NCBI GenBank assembly: GCA_039184335.1
Contig: JBCDBD010000006.1
Location: forward strand, 1-64,000
DNA: 64,000 bases
Source of the DNA: JBCDBD01 sp039184335
GTDB taxonomy: Bacteria; Bacteroidota; Bacteroidia; Flavobacteriales; Flavobacteriaceae
Reading direction: 5' to 3'
Below are positions 17,406 through 27,119 of this stretch, piece by piece (the stretch's first letter is position 1; each line of letters begins with the position of its first letter). The notes under the pieces were generated by a model, which saw only the letters and a list, made by a program, of their open reading frames with translations, searched no databases and had not been told where the DNA came from. A program made the translations under genes and the position numbers.

Positions 17406-18734
17406 GTGTTGCATCAATTTCTTTTCAAAAAAATCGATAACGCCCAACTCATTGTCTTTAGGGTTCTTTATGGTATTCTGGTATGTGTTGAATGCTTTGG
17501 GGCAATTGGCACTGGCTGGGTCAGAAGAACATTAATCGAACCAAAGTTTACCTTTAATTTTATTGGCTTTGAATTTTTACAGCCTTTACCAGGTAATGGC
17601 ATGTACGTTTACTTCTTTATTATGGGCCTATTGGGTGTGGCCATAACACTGGGGTACAAATATCGGTTCAGTGCCTTTGCATTTGCCTTCATGTGGGCAG
17701 GGGTATATCTTATGCAAAAATCTTCTTACAATAACCATTATTACCTTTTGGCCCTATTGGCTTTCATCATGGGTGCATTGCCCGCCAACAAAGATGCATC
17801 TATAGATGCGAGACTCAACCCTACGTTTCGTTCCCACTCCATGTACAATTACATCAGGTGGATCATTATTTTACAACTGTTTATCGTGTACACCTATGCG
17901 TCAATAGCCAAGCTTTATGGTGATTGGCTTGATTTCAGCATCATTGAAATTTTGATGAGGGCAAAGAAAGACTATTTTTTGATCGGTGAATTCTTACAGC
18001 TAAAATGGGTGCACAAAATTGTGGCCGTGTTCGGAATCATCTTTGATCTGATGGTAATTCCTGCCCTGTTGTGGAAACCTACAAGAAAAATCGCTTTTGG
18101 GCTTTCCATCTTTTTCCATCTTTTTAACAGCTATGTCTTTCGCATCGGTATTTTTCCTTACTTATCATTGGCCTTCTGTGTTTTCTTTTTTGAACTCAAG
18201 ACCGTTAGAAAAGTTTTCTGGTTTTTATTGAAAAAGAAAAAAGTAGAGGTTGAAGAAGGTATACATCCACCCAAAAACCACAAATGGATCCTAGGTGCCC
18301 TTGGAGTGTATTTTACCATACAGTTGCTGCTGCCTTTGAGACACCATACCTTTAAAGACGATGTGCTCTGGACCGAAGAAGGGCATCGCTTGAGTTGGCG
18401 TATGATGTTACGAAGCCGCACAGGTCACATTAAGGTAAAGGTAGTCAACCAAGAGACCGGTAAGCGAACACGAATCAAATTAGAAGATTACCTCACCAAA
18501 AAACAAAAGCGAAAAGTGGCTTGCTATCCTGATTTTGCATGGCAATTTGCGCAATACCTTAAGAAAGAATATGCTAAAAAAGGAGAAAAAATCGGTGTTT
18601 TGGTAGAAAGCAAGGTCAGGGTCAATGGCAGCCCCTCAAGAGTATTGATCGATCCGCAAACCGATTTGGCGAATGTACCTTGGAAGCATTTTGCGCACAA
18701 CGAGTGGATACTGCCTTCACAAGAAGATGAATAA
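17406..18734 (+). CDS. HTTM-domain membrane protein (vitamin K-dependent gamma-carboxylase-like)
   Basis: 442-aa integral membrane protein. Several hydrophobic helices between about residues 15 and 275 match the HTTM (horizontally transferred transmembrane) fold shared with vitamin K-dependent gamma-glutamyl carboxylase; an example segment is QLFIVYTYASIAKLYGDWL. A soluble C-terminal part (about 300-442) carries WRMMLRSRTGH, as in gamma-carboxylase-like bacterial proteins. Bacterial members have no settled function, so carboxylation is not claimed. It starts with GTG at 17406 (TTG at 17409 is possible), 5 nt after ribF. Confidence 0.8.
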   Translation: MLHQFLFKKIDNAQLIVFRVLYGILVCVECFGAIGTGWVRRTLIEPKFTFNFIGFEFLQPLPGNGMYVYFFIMGLLGVAITLGYKYRFSAFAFAFMWAGVYLMQKSSYNNHYYLLALLAFIMGALPANKDASIDARLNPTFRSHSMYNYIRWIIILQLFIVYTYASIAKLYGDWLDFSIIEILMRAKKDYFLIGEFLQLKWVHKIVAVFGIIFDLMVIPALLWKPTRKIAFGLSIFFHLFNSYVFRIGIFPYLSLAFCVFFFELKTVRKVFWFLLKKKKVEVEEGIHPPKNHKWILGALGVYFTIQLLLPLRHHTFKDDVLWTEEGHRLSWRMMLRSRTGHIKVKVVNQETGKRTRIKLEDYLTKKQKRKVACYPDFAWQFAQYLKKEYAKKGEKIGVLVESKVRVNGSPSRVLIDPQTDLANVPWKHFAHNEWILPSQEDE

Positions 18735-18760
18735 TTCTTTTTACATCTTTTCGATTGCCT

Positions 18761-18768
18761 TAAATTTG
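18761..18768 (+). promoter_or_regulatory. Bacteroidota -7 element for serS
   Basis: TAAATTTG, an exact TAnnTTTG match, 19 nt upstream of the serS ATG. Confidence 0.55.
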
Positions 18769-18787
18769 CCCGAGCAAAATACAATTC

Positions 18788-20059
18788 ATGCTACAGTTAT
18801 CCTTGATCCGAGAAAACAAAGAGCACTTTATTGAAGCCTTAAAAAAGCGAAATATTGATGCAGCAACACTACTTAACACTATCATCGACCTGGATGAAAA
18901 ACGAAGGGGTACACAAACGGAATTGGACAATACCCTAGCCGAATTGAACAAGCTATCAAAAGAGATCGGCCTTCTTTTCAAAAATGGAAAGCCCAATGAG
19001 GCCCAAGAGCTCAAAGAAAAGACCACCAGCCTTAAAGAAGCTTCAAAAAATTTGGGAGACGTACTGCACAATACCAGTGATGCCCTACAAGAGCTGTTGT
19101 ACCAAATTCCGAATATTCCACATGAATCGGTACCTAAGGGCAATTCTGATGATGACAATGAACAAGTGTACCGTGAGGGAGAGATCCCAGAGCTTAAAGA
19201 AAATGCCCTGCCCCATTGGAAGCTGGCCAAAAAATACGATATCATTGATTTTGAGCTTGGGGTAAAAGTAACCGGGGCAGGCTTTCCCATTTACAAAGGA
19301 AAGGGTGCCAAACTGCAACGGGCCCTGATTTCGTATTTTCTCGATAAAAACACAGCGGCAGGCTATACCGAAGTGCAACTGCCGCATATGGTCAATGAGG
19401 CTTCAGGTTACGGAACCGGTCAATTGCCCGATAAAGAAGGGCAAATGTACCACGTAACGGGTGATGATCTTTATTTGATTCCGACCGCAGAAGTACCGAT
19501 AACCAATATGCTGCGTGACGAAATCGTAAAAAAAGATGATTTCCCCCTGAAGTTTACAGGATACACACCTTGCTTCAGAAGGGAAGCCGGTAGTTACGGT
19601 GCCCATGTTCGTGGCCTTAATCGACTGCACCAGTTCGATAAAGTCGAAATTGTTCGTGTTGAACACCCAGACCATTCATATCAGGCTTTGGATGACATGG
19701 TCGAGCATGTAAAAGATATACTGAGGGAGTTGCAATTACCCTTTCGCATTTTGCGCCTTTGTGGTGGCGATTTGGGTTTTACTTCAGCACTTACCTATGA
19801 TTTTGAGGTGTTTTCCACTGCCCAGGACCGTTGGCTTGAAATCAGTTCCATCTCTAATTTTGAAACCTATCAAGCCAACCGGCTCAAACTCCGTTTCAAA
19901 GATGAAAAGGGAAAACCCCAGCTGGCCCATACCCTAAATGGTAGTGCATTGGCCTTACCCAGGATATTGGCAGGTATCTTAGAGAACTATCAGACCGAGA
20001 CGGGCATTACCATACCAGAGGTGTTGGTACCGTACACCGGATTTGAAAGCATCAACTAG
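18788..20059 (+). CDS. serS: seryl-tRNA synthetase
   Basis: Charges tRNA-Ser; class II aminoacyl-tRNA synthetase, cytoplasmic homodimer. At 423 aa it has the typical length. The N-terminal 105 residues form the long antiparallel coiled-coil tRNA-binding arm (charged heptads). The catalytic core shows TAEVPITNML, motif 2 GYTPCFRREAGSYG and motif 3 GSALALPRILAGILENYQ. The ATG at 18788 is preceded by its own TAnnTTTG promoter. Confidence 0.98.
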   Translation: MLQLSLIRENKEHFIEALKKRNIDAATLLNTIIDLDEKRRGTQTELDNTLAELNKLSKEIGLLFKNGKPNEAQELKEKTTSLKEASKNLGDVLHNTSDALQELLYQIPNIPHESVPKGNSDDDNEQVYREGEIPELKENALPHWKLAKKYDIIDFELGVKVTGAGFPIYKGKGAKLQRALISYFLDKNTAAGYTEVQLPHMVNEASGYGTGQLPDKEGQMYHVTGDDLYLIPTAEVPITNMLRDEIVKKDDFPLKFTGYTPCFRREAGSYGAHVRGLNRLHQFDKVEIVRVEHPDHSYQALDDMVEHVKDILRELQLPFRILRLCGGDLGFTSALTYDFEVFSTAQDRWLEISSISNFETYQANRLKLRFKDEKGKPQLAHTLNGSALALPRILAGILENYQTETGITIPEVLVPYTGFESIN

Positions 20060-20105
20060 ATGCTTTATTCTGATTCGCTTAACACAATTTCATTGCATTC
20101 TGCGT

Positions 20106-20113
20106 TATATTTG
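20106..20113 (+). promoter_or_regulatory. Bacteroidota -7 element for the TPR gene
   Basis: TATATTTG, an exact TAnnTTTG match, 14 nt upstream of the TTG start at 20128. Confidence 0.5.
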
Positions 20114-20127
20114 GGATAAAACAGAAA

Positions 20128-21915
20128 TTGTTGCGTTTTCTAATTTTTGCATTCTGCTTCACTTTTGTGCATTGGGCACATTGCCAAGAAGACTTTCTGG
20201 CAAAGCAGTACTTCAACGACGGCGCCTATGACAAGGCTGTGGTCTTTTACGAAAAGCTCGTTGAGAAAAATCCCCGACGGACCGATTATTCTGAGGGTCT
20301 TGTTGCCTGCTACCAACAACTGGAGCGTTATACAGATGCAGAAAATTTTCTTTTGAACAAAGTTGGTGAGAGCCATGCTTTTCCCACCTTTTTTGTAGAA
20401 TTGGGCTATAACTATACTCTGCAAAACCAACCTGAACGGGCCACAGCATACTATGAAAAGGCCATTCAGAAAATTGATGAAAATCCCAATTTTGGTTACA
20501 GCATTGGCTATCGCTTTCAAAAATATGCCCTACTCGATGAGGCCATTGCCGCCTATAATAGAGCCATGGCCCTAAAACCCGACCTGAACTATGACTTTCA
20601 ATTGGCCCGTATTTACGGGGAAAAGGGAGACATTGAAAAAATGTTCCGGTCGTACCTAAAACTCATCAAAGAAGGTAGATCATCACGCTCAAACGTGTTA
20701 CGAAACATTGATGATTTTATTACCGAAAATCCAGAAGATGGCAATAATATCACATTGAGAAAAATACTGCTGCAGCATGCACAGAAGCACCCTGATGTAC
20801 TTTGGAACGAACTTTTGAGCTGGCTTTTCATACAGCAAAAGCAATACAAAAGTGCATTTTCACAAGAAAAAGCCATTTACAGACGTACCAACGAGCTGGC
20901 TTTGGACCGAATGAAAAACCTAGGTGGAATTGCATTGGAAAACAGTGCGGTTACCATTGCAAAGAGCATATTCTCATATATTGTCGACAACGCGAAGAAT
21001 CCTGTTATCGCATTGGACGCTGAATTGAACCTAATAGATATTGAGCTACGCCAGGCAGATAGCAAAAAACTTGATGCCATCGAAAAACAGTTCAAAAACC
21101 TGGTTGCCATATACGGATTTCAAAACCAAACGCTTCAACTTCAAATAGCTTATGCCAACTTTTTGACCTTTAAAAGAGAAAATCCTAAACCTGCCATTGC
21201 CCTTTTAAAGCAGAGCTTGAACCAATCGCTAGGTCGATTTGGCAGTGCCTACCTCAAGCTGGCTTTAGGCGACATTCTAGTATATGACCAAAAATTCAAT
21301 GAAGGGCTTATTTACTTTACACAGGTTCAAAAACGTTTGAAAAACGACGTTCTTGGCCAAGACGCCCGTTTCAAGGTAGCACAGACCAGCTTCTATAAAG
21401 GTGATTTTGACTGGGCACTTACACAACTCAAGGTGTTGCGGGGATCGACTTCACAATTGATTGCCAATGATGCCATGCAACTCAGCCTATTGATTTCTGA
21501 CAATTCATTGGAAGACTCTACCCAAACAGCACTGAAGAAGTATGCCCGCGCCGACCTTTTGGCCTATCAAAACAAAACGGAAGAAGCCATCATTGTTTTA
21601 GAAGACCTGCTACAAAACCACAAAGGGGAAAAAATTGAGGATGAGGCATTGTTAAAGCAAGGCGAACTGTTGGTACAACAAAAAAACTATACGGCCGCAG
21701 CTTTCAATTACCAAAAAATCGTGGAATTTTATGCAAAGGGCATATTGGCCGACGATGCCCATTTTGCCTTGGGTGAGCTATACCGAAACGTGCTCGATGA
21801 TCCTGAAAGGGCCAAGACCCATTATGAGAAAGTCATTTACAATTACCAAGATAGCTATTACTTTCCGCAGGCAAGAAAAAATTTTAGAAAACTCAGGGGC
21901 GATATCATCAATTAA
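20128..21915 (+). CDS. exported tetratricopeptide-repeat protein
   Basis: 595-aa protein with a signal peptide (LRFLIFAFCFTFVHWAHCQ), then TPR repeats along most of its length (AYDKAVVFYEKLVEKNP, PERATAYYEKAIQKI, DEAIAAYNRAMALKP, ERAKTHYEKVIYNY). Such proteins act as periplasmic scaffolds for multiprotein assemblies. No catalytic domain is visible. The start is TTG at 20128 or 20131; no ATG fits, and the promoter element just upstream supports this position. The cysteine at the likely cleavage site could make it a lipoprotein. No specific partner can be named. Confidence 0.8.
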   Translation: MLRFLIFAFCFTFVHWAHCQEDFLAKQYFNDGAYDKAVVFYEKLVEKNPRRTDYSEGLVACYQQLERYTDAENFLLNKVGESHAFPTFFVELGYNYTLQNQPERATAYYEKAIQKIDENPNFGYSIGYRFQKYALLDEAIAAYNRAMALKPDLNYDFQLARIYGEKGDIEKMFRSYLKLIKEGRSSRSNVLRNIDDFITENPEDGNNITLRKILLQHAQKHPDVLWNELLSWLFIQQKQYKSAFSQEKAIYRRTNELALDRMKNLGGIALENSAVTIAKSIFSYIVDNAKNPVIALDAELNLIDIELRQADSKKLDAIEKQFKNLVAIYGFQNQTLQLQIAYANFLTFKRENPKPAIALLKQSLNQSLGRFGSAYLKLALGDILVYDQKFNEGLIYFTQVQKRLKNDVLGQDARFKVAQTSFYKGDFDWALTQLKVLRGSTSQLIANDAMQLSLLISDNSLEDSTQTALKKYARADLLAYQNKTEEAIIVLEDLLQNHKGEKIEDEALLKQGELLVQQKNYTAAAFNYQKIVEFYAKGILADDAHFALGELYRNVLDDPERAKTHYEKVIYNYQDSYYFPQARKNFRKLRGDIIN

Positions 21916-21975
21916 GTACAATTTTCAATATTGGTCACTATTTTTACAATAGACCATTGCCAAAACAGTTTTTCT

Positions 21976-22293
21976 ATGATTATTTATAACGTGACCATCA
22001 ACATTGATGAAAGTGTACATGATGAATGGTTATATTGGATGCGCGACAAGCATATTCCCGATATGCTGGGTACAGGAAAATTTTCACATGCTAAAATGTG
22101 TAAAGTCTTGGTCGATGAAGAGTTAGGGGGTATCACCTATGCAGTTCAATACACGGTACAAGACCGTACCACACTTGAAAAATACTACAGCGAAGATGCC
22201 AATCGCATGCGTGAGGATGGATCAAAACGATTTGCAAATAAATTTGTCGCATTCAGAACCGAGTTAGAGGTCATTAGCCAACAAATACCTTAA
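21976..22293 (+). CDS. DUF4286 family protein
   Basis: 105-aa small cytoplasmic protein with the DUF4286 pattern: MIIYNVTINIDESVHDEWLYWM at the start, and HIPDMLGTGKFSHAKMCKVL and TYAVQYTVQD in the middle. This dimeric ferredoxin-like-fold family is typical of Bacteroidota and has no known activity. I chose the ATG at 21976, since the codons before it (from 21931) do not resemble the family. It sits between the TPR gene and a GGCT-like gene, 4 nt before the latter, and is probably in an operon reaching rsmA. Confidence 0.88.
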   Translation: MIIYNVTINIDESVHDEWLYWMRDKHIPDMLGTGKFSHAKMCKVLVDEELGGITYAVQYTVQDRTTLEKYYSEDANRMREDGSKRFANKFVAFRTELEVISQQIP

Positions 22294-22297
22294 TACC

Positions 22298-22612
22298 TTG
22301 CCTTTAGAATATCTATTTACATATGGCACTTTACAAAATCGCCAGGTACAGCAATATGTTTTTGGAAGAATCTTGAAAGGCATTCCCGATCATATAACCG
22401 GTTACAAATATCTTGAAAATGCCATTTACCAAAGATACCCCCTGGTTCAAAGGTCAAACAACATGAAGCATACCGTAAAAGGTATGGTATATGAACTTTC
22501 AAAAAGTGATCTATTGCGCTGCGATGTTTATGAAACCAGTGCCTATAAGCGGGAAAAAGTAATTTTACAATCGGGAACCGTGGCTTGGGTATATATTGAA
22601 AATTCAGGTTAA
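22298..22612 (+). CDS. gamma-glutamylcyclotransferase-like (AIG2/GGCT) family protein
   Basis: 104-aa protein of the GGCT-like fold. The N-terminal YLFTYGTLQN is the signature substrate-cavity loop, and the conserved acidic position falls in CDVYETSAYKR. Members convert gamma-glutamyl amines or dipeptides to 5-oxoproline; the specific substrate here is unknown. It starts with TTG at 22298 because the preceding gene's stop is immediately upstream and no ATG is available. rsmA follows after 19 nt. Confidence 0.8.
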   Translation: MPLEYLFTYGTLQNRQVQQYVFGRILKGIPDHITGYKYLENAIYQRYPLVQRSNNMKHTVKGMVYELSKSDLLRCDVYETSAYKREKVILQSGTVAWVYIENSG

Positions 22613-22631
22613 CTTGCATATAAAACCTACC

Positions 22632-23492
22632 ATGCCAAAAAAAGAGCGGGAAAGAAAAGTACGCACACCATATGATAGGCATGGTACTTCCCCTGTTAAA
22701 GCAAAAAAACACCTTGGGCAACATTTTCTTAAAGATGAAAAAATTGCACAAAAGATTGCCAACACCCTTTCGTTCGAAGGGTATACCAATGTCATTGAAA
22801 TAGGTCCCGGAACAGGTGTCTTGACCAAATACCTACTGCGCAACAATATCAACCTGTTGGCTATGGACCTTGATGAAGAGTCCACCGTGTTCCTTACCCA
22901 TAGCTTCCTCCTGGAGCATCCTGAAATAAAGGAGCACCATCAGGGGTTGCATGTGTTGGAGGCCGATTTTCTAAAGTTCGACCTCAAACAGCATTATGGT
23001 GACGAACAATTTGCCATTACGGGCAACTTTCCATACAACATATCCAGTCAGATTATCTTTAAAATGTTGGAAATGCGAAATCAGGTACCCGAATTTTCAG
23101 GTATGTTCCAAAAAGAGGTTGCCCAACGCATTTGTGAAAAGGAAGGTAGCAAGACCTATGGTATTCTTTCAGTCTTGGTACAGGCCTTTTACGATAGTGA
23201 ATATCTCTTCACGGTCCACCCACAAGTATTTGAGCCACCGCCCAAAGTACAATCTGGGGTATTGCGCTTGACCAGAAAGAAAAACTTTCGTTTGCCATGC
23301 GACGAATACTTTTTTTTCAAAGTGGTAAAAACCGCTTTCAACCAAAGAAGAAAAACACTCCGGAACAGTCTAAAACAATTCATGCTTTCCCATAGTCTTA
23401 AAGAAGATGCTATCTTTGACCAACGCCCAGAACAGCTTACGGTCGCCGATTTTGTAACACTCACCAAGAAGATAGAAAATGACTCCGTTTAA
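22632..23492 (+). CDS. rsmA: 16S rRNA dimethyladenosine transferase
   Basis: Dimethylates the two adjacent adenines in helix 45 of 16S rRNA during small-subunit maturation, using SAM. 286 aa. The core motif AKKHLGQHFLKD begins at about residue 24. SAM site GPGTGVLTKYL, acidic DLDEES and the catalytic NFPYNISSQI follow. I chose the ATG at 22632; another in frame at 22596 would lie inside the preceding gene. The 3' end overlaps mgtE by 14 nt. Resistance to kasugamycin on loss is known for the family. Confidence 0.96.
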   Translation: MPKKERERKVRTPYDRHGTSPVKAKKHLGQHFLKDEKIAQKIANTLSFEGYTNVIEIGPGTGVLTKYLLRNNINLLAMDLDEESTVFLTHSFLLEHPEIKEHHQGLHVLEADFLKFDLKQHYGDEQFAITGNFPYNISSQIIFKMLEMRNQVPEFSGMFQKEVAQRICEKEGSKTYGILSVLVQAFYDSEYLFTVHPQVFEPPPKVQSGVLRLTRKKNFRLPCDEYFFFKVVKTAFNQRRKTLRNSLKQFMLSHSLKEDAIFDQRPEQLTVADFVTLTKKIENDSV

Positions 23493-24831
23493 ACTCACTG
23501 AAGCGCTTGTTGACCAAATAAAGCAATTGATCGCTCAACAGCAAGATCAAGAGCTACGCATGATGATGAAAGAGTTTCATTATGCTGACGTAGCTGAGAT
23601 TGCCAATGAACTTGAAGAAGAGGAGGCTACATATATCATCAAGCTGCTCAATAGTGAAAAGACCTCTGATGTGCTCGCTGAAATGGATGAAGACATGCGA
23701 GAAGCGGTACTCAATAACCTTTCAGTCAAGGAAATTGCTGAAGAACTCGAGGAACTTGACACTGATGATGCCGCAGACATTATTGGCGAACTGCCCCAAG
23801 AGATCGTTCAAGAGGTCATTTCAGAAATTGAGGACAAAGAGCATGCAAAAGACATTGTTGACCTGTTACGCTATGATGAAGATTCTGCGGGAGGACTAAT
23901 GGCCAAAGAGCTGGTGAAGGTGAACGAAAACTGGACCGTGCTCAATTGTGTAAAGGAGATGCGGGCACAGGCTGAAAACGTGACCCGGGTACATTCGATT
24001 TATGTTGTTGATGATGAAGATAAGCTGAAGGGCAGGCTATCGCTCAAAGACCTACTTACGGCATCGACCAAAACCCATATCCGTGATGTGTATATTTCAA
24101 AGGTTGATTATGTCAATGTCAATGAAAAACCAGAAGAAGTTGCCAAAATCATGTCAAAGTATGACCTAGAGGCCATTCCCGTGATAGATGAAATAGGGCG
24201 GTTGGTAGGTCGAATTACCATTGATGATATTGTTGACGTCATCAGGGAAGAAGCGGATAAAGATTACCAACTGGCCGCAGGTATTTCACAAGATGTAGAA
24301 GCAGATGACAGTATTTGGGAATTGACCCGTGCACGATTGCCGTGGCTCATATTAGGGTTGATTGGTGGTGCAGGTGCCGCTGCGATCATGGGCAATTTCG
24401 AGGAAATGATCAGCAAACATGCCGTACTCTTCTTTTTCACGCCACTCATTGCAGCAATGGCCGGAAACGTGGGCGTACAATCAAGTGCCATCATTGTTCA
24501 AGGCTTGGCCAATGACGACCTAAAGGGCAGTATTGGCAATCGGTTGGTCAAAGAAATGTTGCTGGCCCTTCTTAACGGCTTGATTCTTGCCGTGCTACTG
24601 CTGCTATTCACATGGCTTTGGAAAGGTGAACTGCTTACAGCATTGGCCATTTCCATATCATTGGTCATCGTTATTATCGTTGCGGGCATTGTGGGCACGT
24701 TCATACCGTTATTTTTAAATCAGCGTGATATCGATCCCGCCATAGCCACCGGACCTTTCATCACAACCAGCAATGACATTTTCGGCCTCTTAATTTATTT
24801 TTGGGTTGCCCGATTGATATTGGGAATCTAA
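23479..24831 (+). CDS. mgtE: magnesium transporter MgtE
   Basis: Mg2+-gated channel of the inner membrane, 450 aa. Order: acidic N-terminal superhelical MgtE_N domain (about 30-130), two CBS domains (about 135-255, including HSIYVVDDEDKLKGRLSLKDLL and IPVIDEIGRLVGRITIDD), a connecting helix and five transmembrane helices at about 285-450. The pore segment PLIAAMAGNVGVQSSAI carries the conserved GNxGxQ. High internal Mg2+ closes the channel through the CBS and N domains (family knowledge). It overlaps rsmA by 14 nt. Confidence 0.96.
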   Translation: MTPFKLTEALVDQIKQLIAQQQDQELRMMMKEFHYADVAEIANELEEEEATYIIKLLNSEKTSDVLAEMDEDMREAVLNNLSVKEIAEELEELDTDDAADIIGELPQEIVQEVISEIEDKEHAKDIVDLLRYDEDSAGGLMAKELVKVNENWTVLNCVKEMRAQAENVTRVHSIYVVDDEDKLKGRLSLKDLLTASTKTHIRDVYISKVDYVNVNEKPEEVAKIMSKYDLEAIPVIDEIGRLVGRITIDDIVDVIREEADKDYQLAAGISQDVEADDSIWELTRARLPWLILGLIGGAGAAAIMGNFEEMISKHAVLFFFTPLIAAMAGNVGVQSSAIIVQGLANDDLKGSIGNRLVKEMLLALLNGLILAVLLLLFTWLWKGELLTALAISISLVIVIIVAGIVGTFIPLFLNQRDIDPAIATGPFITTSNDIFGLLIYFWVARLILGI

Positions 24832-24847
24832 TCGACAACATCTTTTT

Positions 24848-25213
24848 ATGAAATCTATCAATCTCAAACAAAAGCATGCCGAATTTAAAGAACAATGGCA
24901 CCCCCATCAGATTGCCACAGTCGACGATATGCAGGTGTTGCTGGCCAAGATAAAGGGTGAGTTTGTATGGCATGCCCATGCGCATGAAGACGAGCTCTTT
25001 CAAGTACTTAAAGGCACACTGTACATGCAATTTAGGGACAGGACCGAGGTGGTCAATGAAGGCGAGATCATTGTAGTGCCCAAGGGGGTTGAACACAACC
25101 CCATGACCAAGAACGGTGAAGAAGTGCAACTGCTTCTTTTTGAAAAATTGACCACGGCACATACAGGTAACGTGCAGCACCTTAGAACTAAAACCGAGTA
25201 TCCTAAAATATGA
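24848..25213 (+). CDS. cupin-domain protein
   Basis: 121-aa single-domain cupin. Motif 1 contains WHAHAHEDELFQVLKGTL (metal-binding His and Glu) and motif 2 contains VPKGVEHNP. Small cupins of this type bind a metal and are often of unknown function, with isomerase or dioxygenase as possible activities. It lies 16 nt after mgtE and overlaps the following dehydrogenase by 4 nt (ATGA), so it is probably in the same operon. Confidence 0.85.
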   Translation: MKSINLKQKHAEFKEQWHPHQIATVDDMQVLLAKIKGEFVWHAHAHEDELFQVLKGTLYMQFRDRTEVVNEGEIIVVPKGVEHNPMTKNGEEVQLLLFEKLTTAHTGNVQHLRTKTEYPKI

Positions 25214-26142
25214 AAGTACTCCACCTAGATACCAACCATCCCATTTTGTTGGAACAATTGGCCGAATTAGGATTTGAAAATGATGAAGATTACAATGCTA
25301 CAAAAAAAGAGATAGAAGCGAAGATACACTTGTATGATGGTATTATTATCAGAAGCCGTTTCACCATCGACCAACAATTTCTTGATAAAGCTACCCAACT
25401 AAAGTTTATAGGTCGCGTAGGCGCCGGACTCGAAAATATCGATACCCATTGTGCCAAGTTGAAAGGTATTTTCTTGGCCTCTGCGCCCGAGGGCAACCGA
25501 AATGCTGTTGGAGAACATACTTTGGGCATGCTCTTGTCATTAATGAACCAGATGCCCAAGGCACATCGCGAAATACAAAAAGGCAAATGGGACCGTGAAG
25601 GAAACCGGGGCGTGGAGCTCGATGGCAAGACTGTTGGCATCATTGGCTATGGAAATATGGGAAAGGCCTTTGCAAAAAAACTCCAAGGCTTTGATGTCGA
25701 GGTCATCTGCTATGATATCATCGGAGGTGTCAGTGATCAAAATGCCAGACAGGTTGGCATTATGGAGTTTCAACAAAAGTCAGACATTGTTAGCCTTCAT
25801 ATACCACAAACAGAGCTCACAGTAGGAATGGTAAATGCTGAATTCATTGATGGTTTTCACAAACCATTTTGGCTATTGAACACCGCTCGGGGAAAATGCG
25901 TGGTCACCAAAGACCTAGTGAAGGCCCTAAAATCAAACAAGGTCTTGGGAGCCGGTCTAGATGTGCTGGAATATGAAAAAAAATCATTTGAAAACATGTT
26001 CGCCCAAAAACCGAAATCATTCAAATACCTGAGAAAGGCCAAAAATGTACTCATGACCCCCCATGTAGCTGGGTGGACCATCGAAAGCAAGGAGAAACTG
26101 GCACAGACCATTGTGGACAAAATCAAGGCAAGGTTTTGCTAA
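25210..26142 (+). CDS. D-isomer-specific 2-hydroxyacid dehydrogenase (phosphoglycerate dehydrogenase-like)
   Basis: NAD-dependent dehydrogenase of 310 aa. The Rossmann motif GKTVGIIGYGNMGKAFAKKL lies at about 139-158. The catalytic trio appears as R in LLNTARGKCV, E in VLEYEKK and H in TPHVAGWT. The length and absence of an ACT domain suit a short-form SerA (3-phosphoglycerate dehydrogenase) as in many flavobacteria, but other 2-hydroxyacids cannot be excluded. It overlaps the cupin by 4 nt and precedes a LuxR-type gene by 8 nt. Confidence 0.87.
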   Translation: MKVLHLDTNHPILLEQLAELGFENDEDYNATKKEIEAKIHLYDGIIIRSRFTIDQQFLDKATQLKFIGRVGAGLENIDTHCAKLKGIFLASAPEGNRNAVGEHTLGMLLSLMNQMPKAHREIQKGKWDREGNRGVELDGKTVGIIGYGNMGKAFAKKLQGFDVEVICYDIIGGVSDQNARQVGIMEFQQKSDIVSLHIPQTELTVGMVNAEFIDGFHKPFWLLNTARGKCVVTKDLVKALKSNKVLGAGLDVLEYEKKSFENMFAQKPKSFKYLRKAKNVLMTPHVAGWTIESKEKLAQTIVDKIKARFC

Positions 26143-26150
26143 ATTTAAAT

Positions 26151-26567
26151 GTGAAGAAAACGGTTTTTGTTTTTGCTACGCTAATCGTTTCGCTGCTCAT
26201 GCTTTTCAGGGTGAGTAAATATGCGTTCATCGTTGGCAACACTTCAATAGAGATGATCATTGCTGTGGTTGCTATGGTCTTTTTGGTACTTGGGCTATAT
26301 ATCAACAAAAAGGTGGGGAATTACATTCCGAAAAACAATCAAGAAATAAATTCAAAAAAAATCAAGGAACTTGGCATCAGTGACCGGGAGTATGAGGTAT
26401 TGCTTGAAATTTCACAAGGACTTTCCAATAAAGAAATTGCAGATAAACTGTTCCTTTCTGAAAGCACCATCAAAACCCATGTTTCCAATCTTTTGGTAAA
26501 ATTAGATGCCAAACGTCGCACACATGCACTTCAAAAAGCAAAAGAACTCCGAATAATAGCTCGCTAA
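26151..26567 (+). CDS. membrane-anchored LuxR-type HTH regulator
   Basis: 138-aa protein. Two N-terminal transmembrane helices (about 5-20 and 28-50) are followed by a GerE/LuxR-type HTH at about 75-135 (ISDREYEVLLEISQGLSNKEIADKLFLSESTIKTHVSNLLVKL). I chose the GTG at 26151, right after the dehydrogenase stop; the longer frame from 26073 overlaps that gene. Membrane-tethered LuxR proteins without receiver domains are frequent in flavobacteria and often sit next to DUF4199 genes, as here. Signal and targets are unknown. Confidence 0.85.
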   Translation: MKKTVFVFATLIVSLLMLFRVSKYAFIVGNTSIEMIIAVVAMVFLVLGLYINKKVGNYIPKNNQEINSKKIKELGISDREYEVLLEISQGLSNKEIADKLFLSESTIKTHVSNLLVKLDAKRRTHALQKAKELRIIAR

Positions 26568-26665
26568 ATCGTATTTCGTGCCAAAGTACCATCATTTTAG
26601 TACTTTAGTATGAGACCCTTTTATGCCCTTCAAACTAGTTTTGAACCAACCAAAAAACAAACACA

Positions 26666-27112
26666 ATGAAAGTAGCAATCGTAAAATTTGGGAGTTATGG
26701 CCTTGTCTTTGCTTTTGCTGCCTTCCTGGCCGGACTTTATTTCGACATCACCACCAATGTCGCATTGGGTTATGCCACGATCATAATTTCATTGCTGTTC
26801 GTCTATGCTGGCATACGATATTTCAGGGATAAGGAGAACAATGGCAAGTTAAGTTTTAAGCAAGCCATCATTACAGGTCTCTTGATTTCTACATGCACCG
26901 CAATAGGTATTGCAATTGCCGATTATGTGTACACCACGACAATCAATCCTGATTTTTTCATGGAATATGCAGCAAAATTGAAAGAAAAAGATCCCTCGGC
27001 TAAAATTCAAGAATTTACCAGTGGTCAAGCAGCATTGTTTATGTTTGTCGTCGTATTCATTATCGGATTGATCATTTCATTACTATCATCATTGATTCTT
27101 CAACGCAAATGA
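26666..27112 (+). CDS. DUF4199 membrane protein
   Basis: 148-aa inner-membrane protein with four predicted helices: about 5-25, 33-50, 68-90 and 122-145. It has the DUF4199 signature region YAGIRYFRDKENNGKLSFKQAIITGLLIS. The family is common in Bacteroidota and functionally uncharacterised. It lies 98 nt after the LuxR gene and 7 nt before the DUF1801 gene. No promoter element was recognised. Confidence 0.85.
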   Translation: MKVAIVKFGSYGLVFAFAAFLAGLYFDITTNVALGYATIIISLLFVYAGIRYFRDKENNGKLSFKQAIITGLLISTCTAIGIAIADYVYTTTINPDFFMEYAAKLKEKDPSAKIQEFTSGQAALFMFVVVFIIGLIISLLSSLILQRK

Positions 27113-27119
27113 TTGGGCC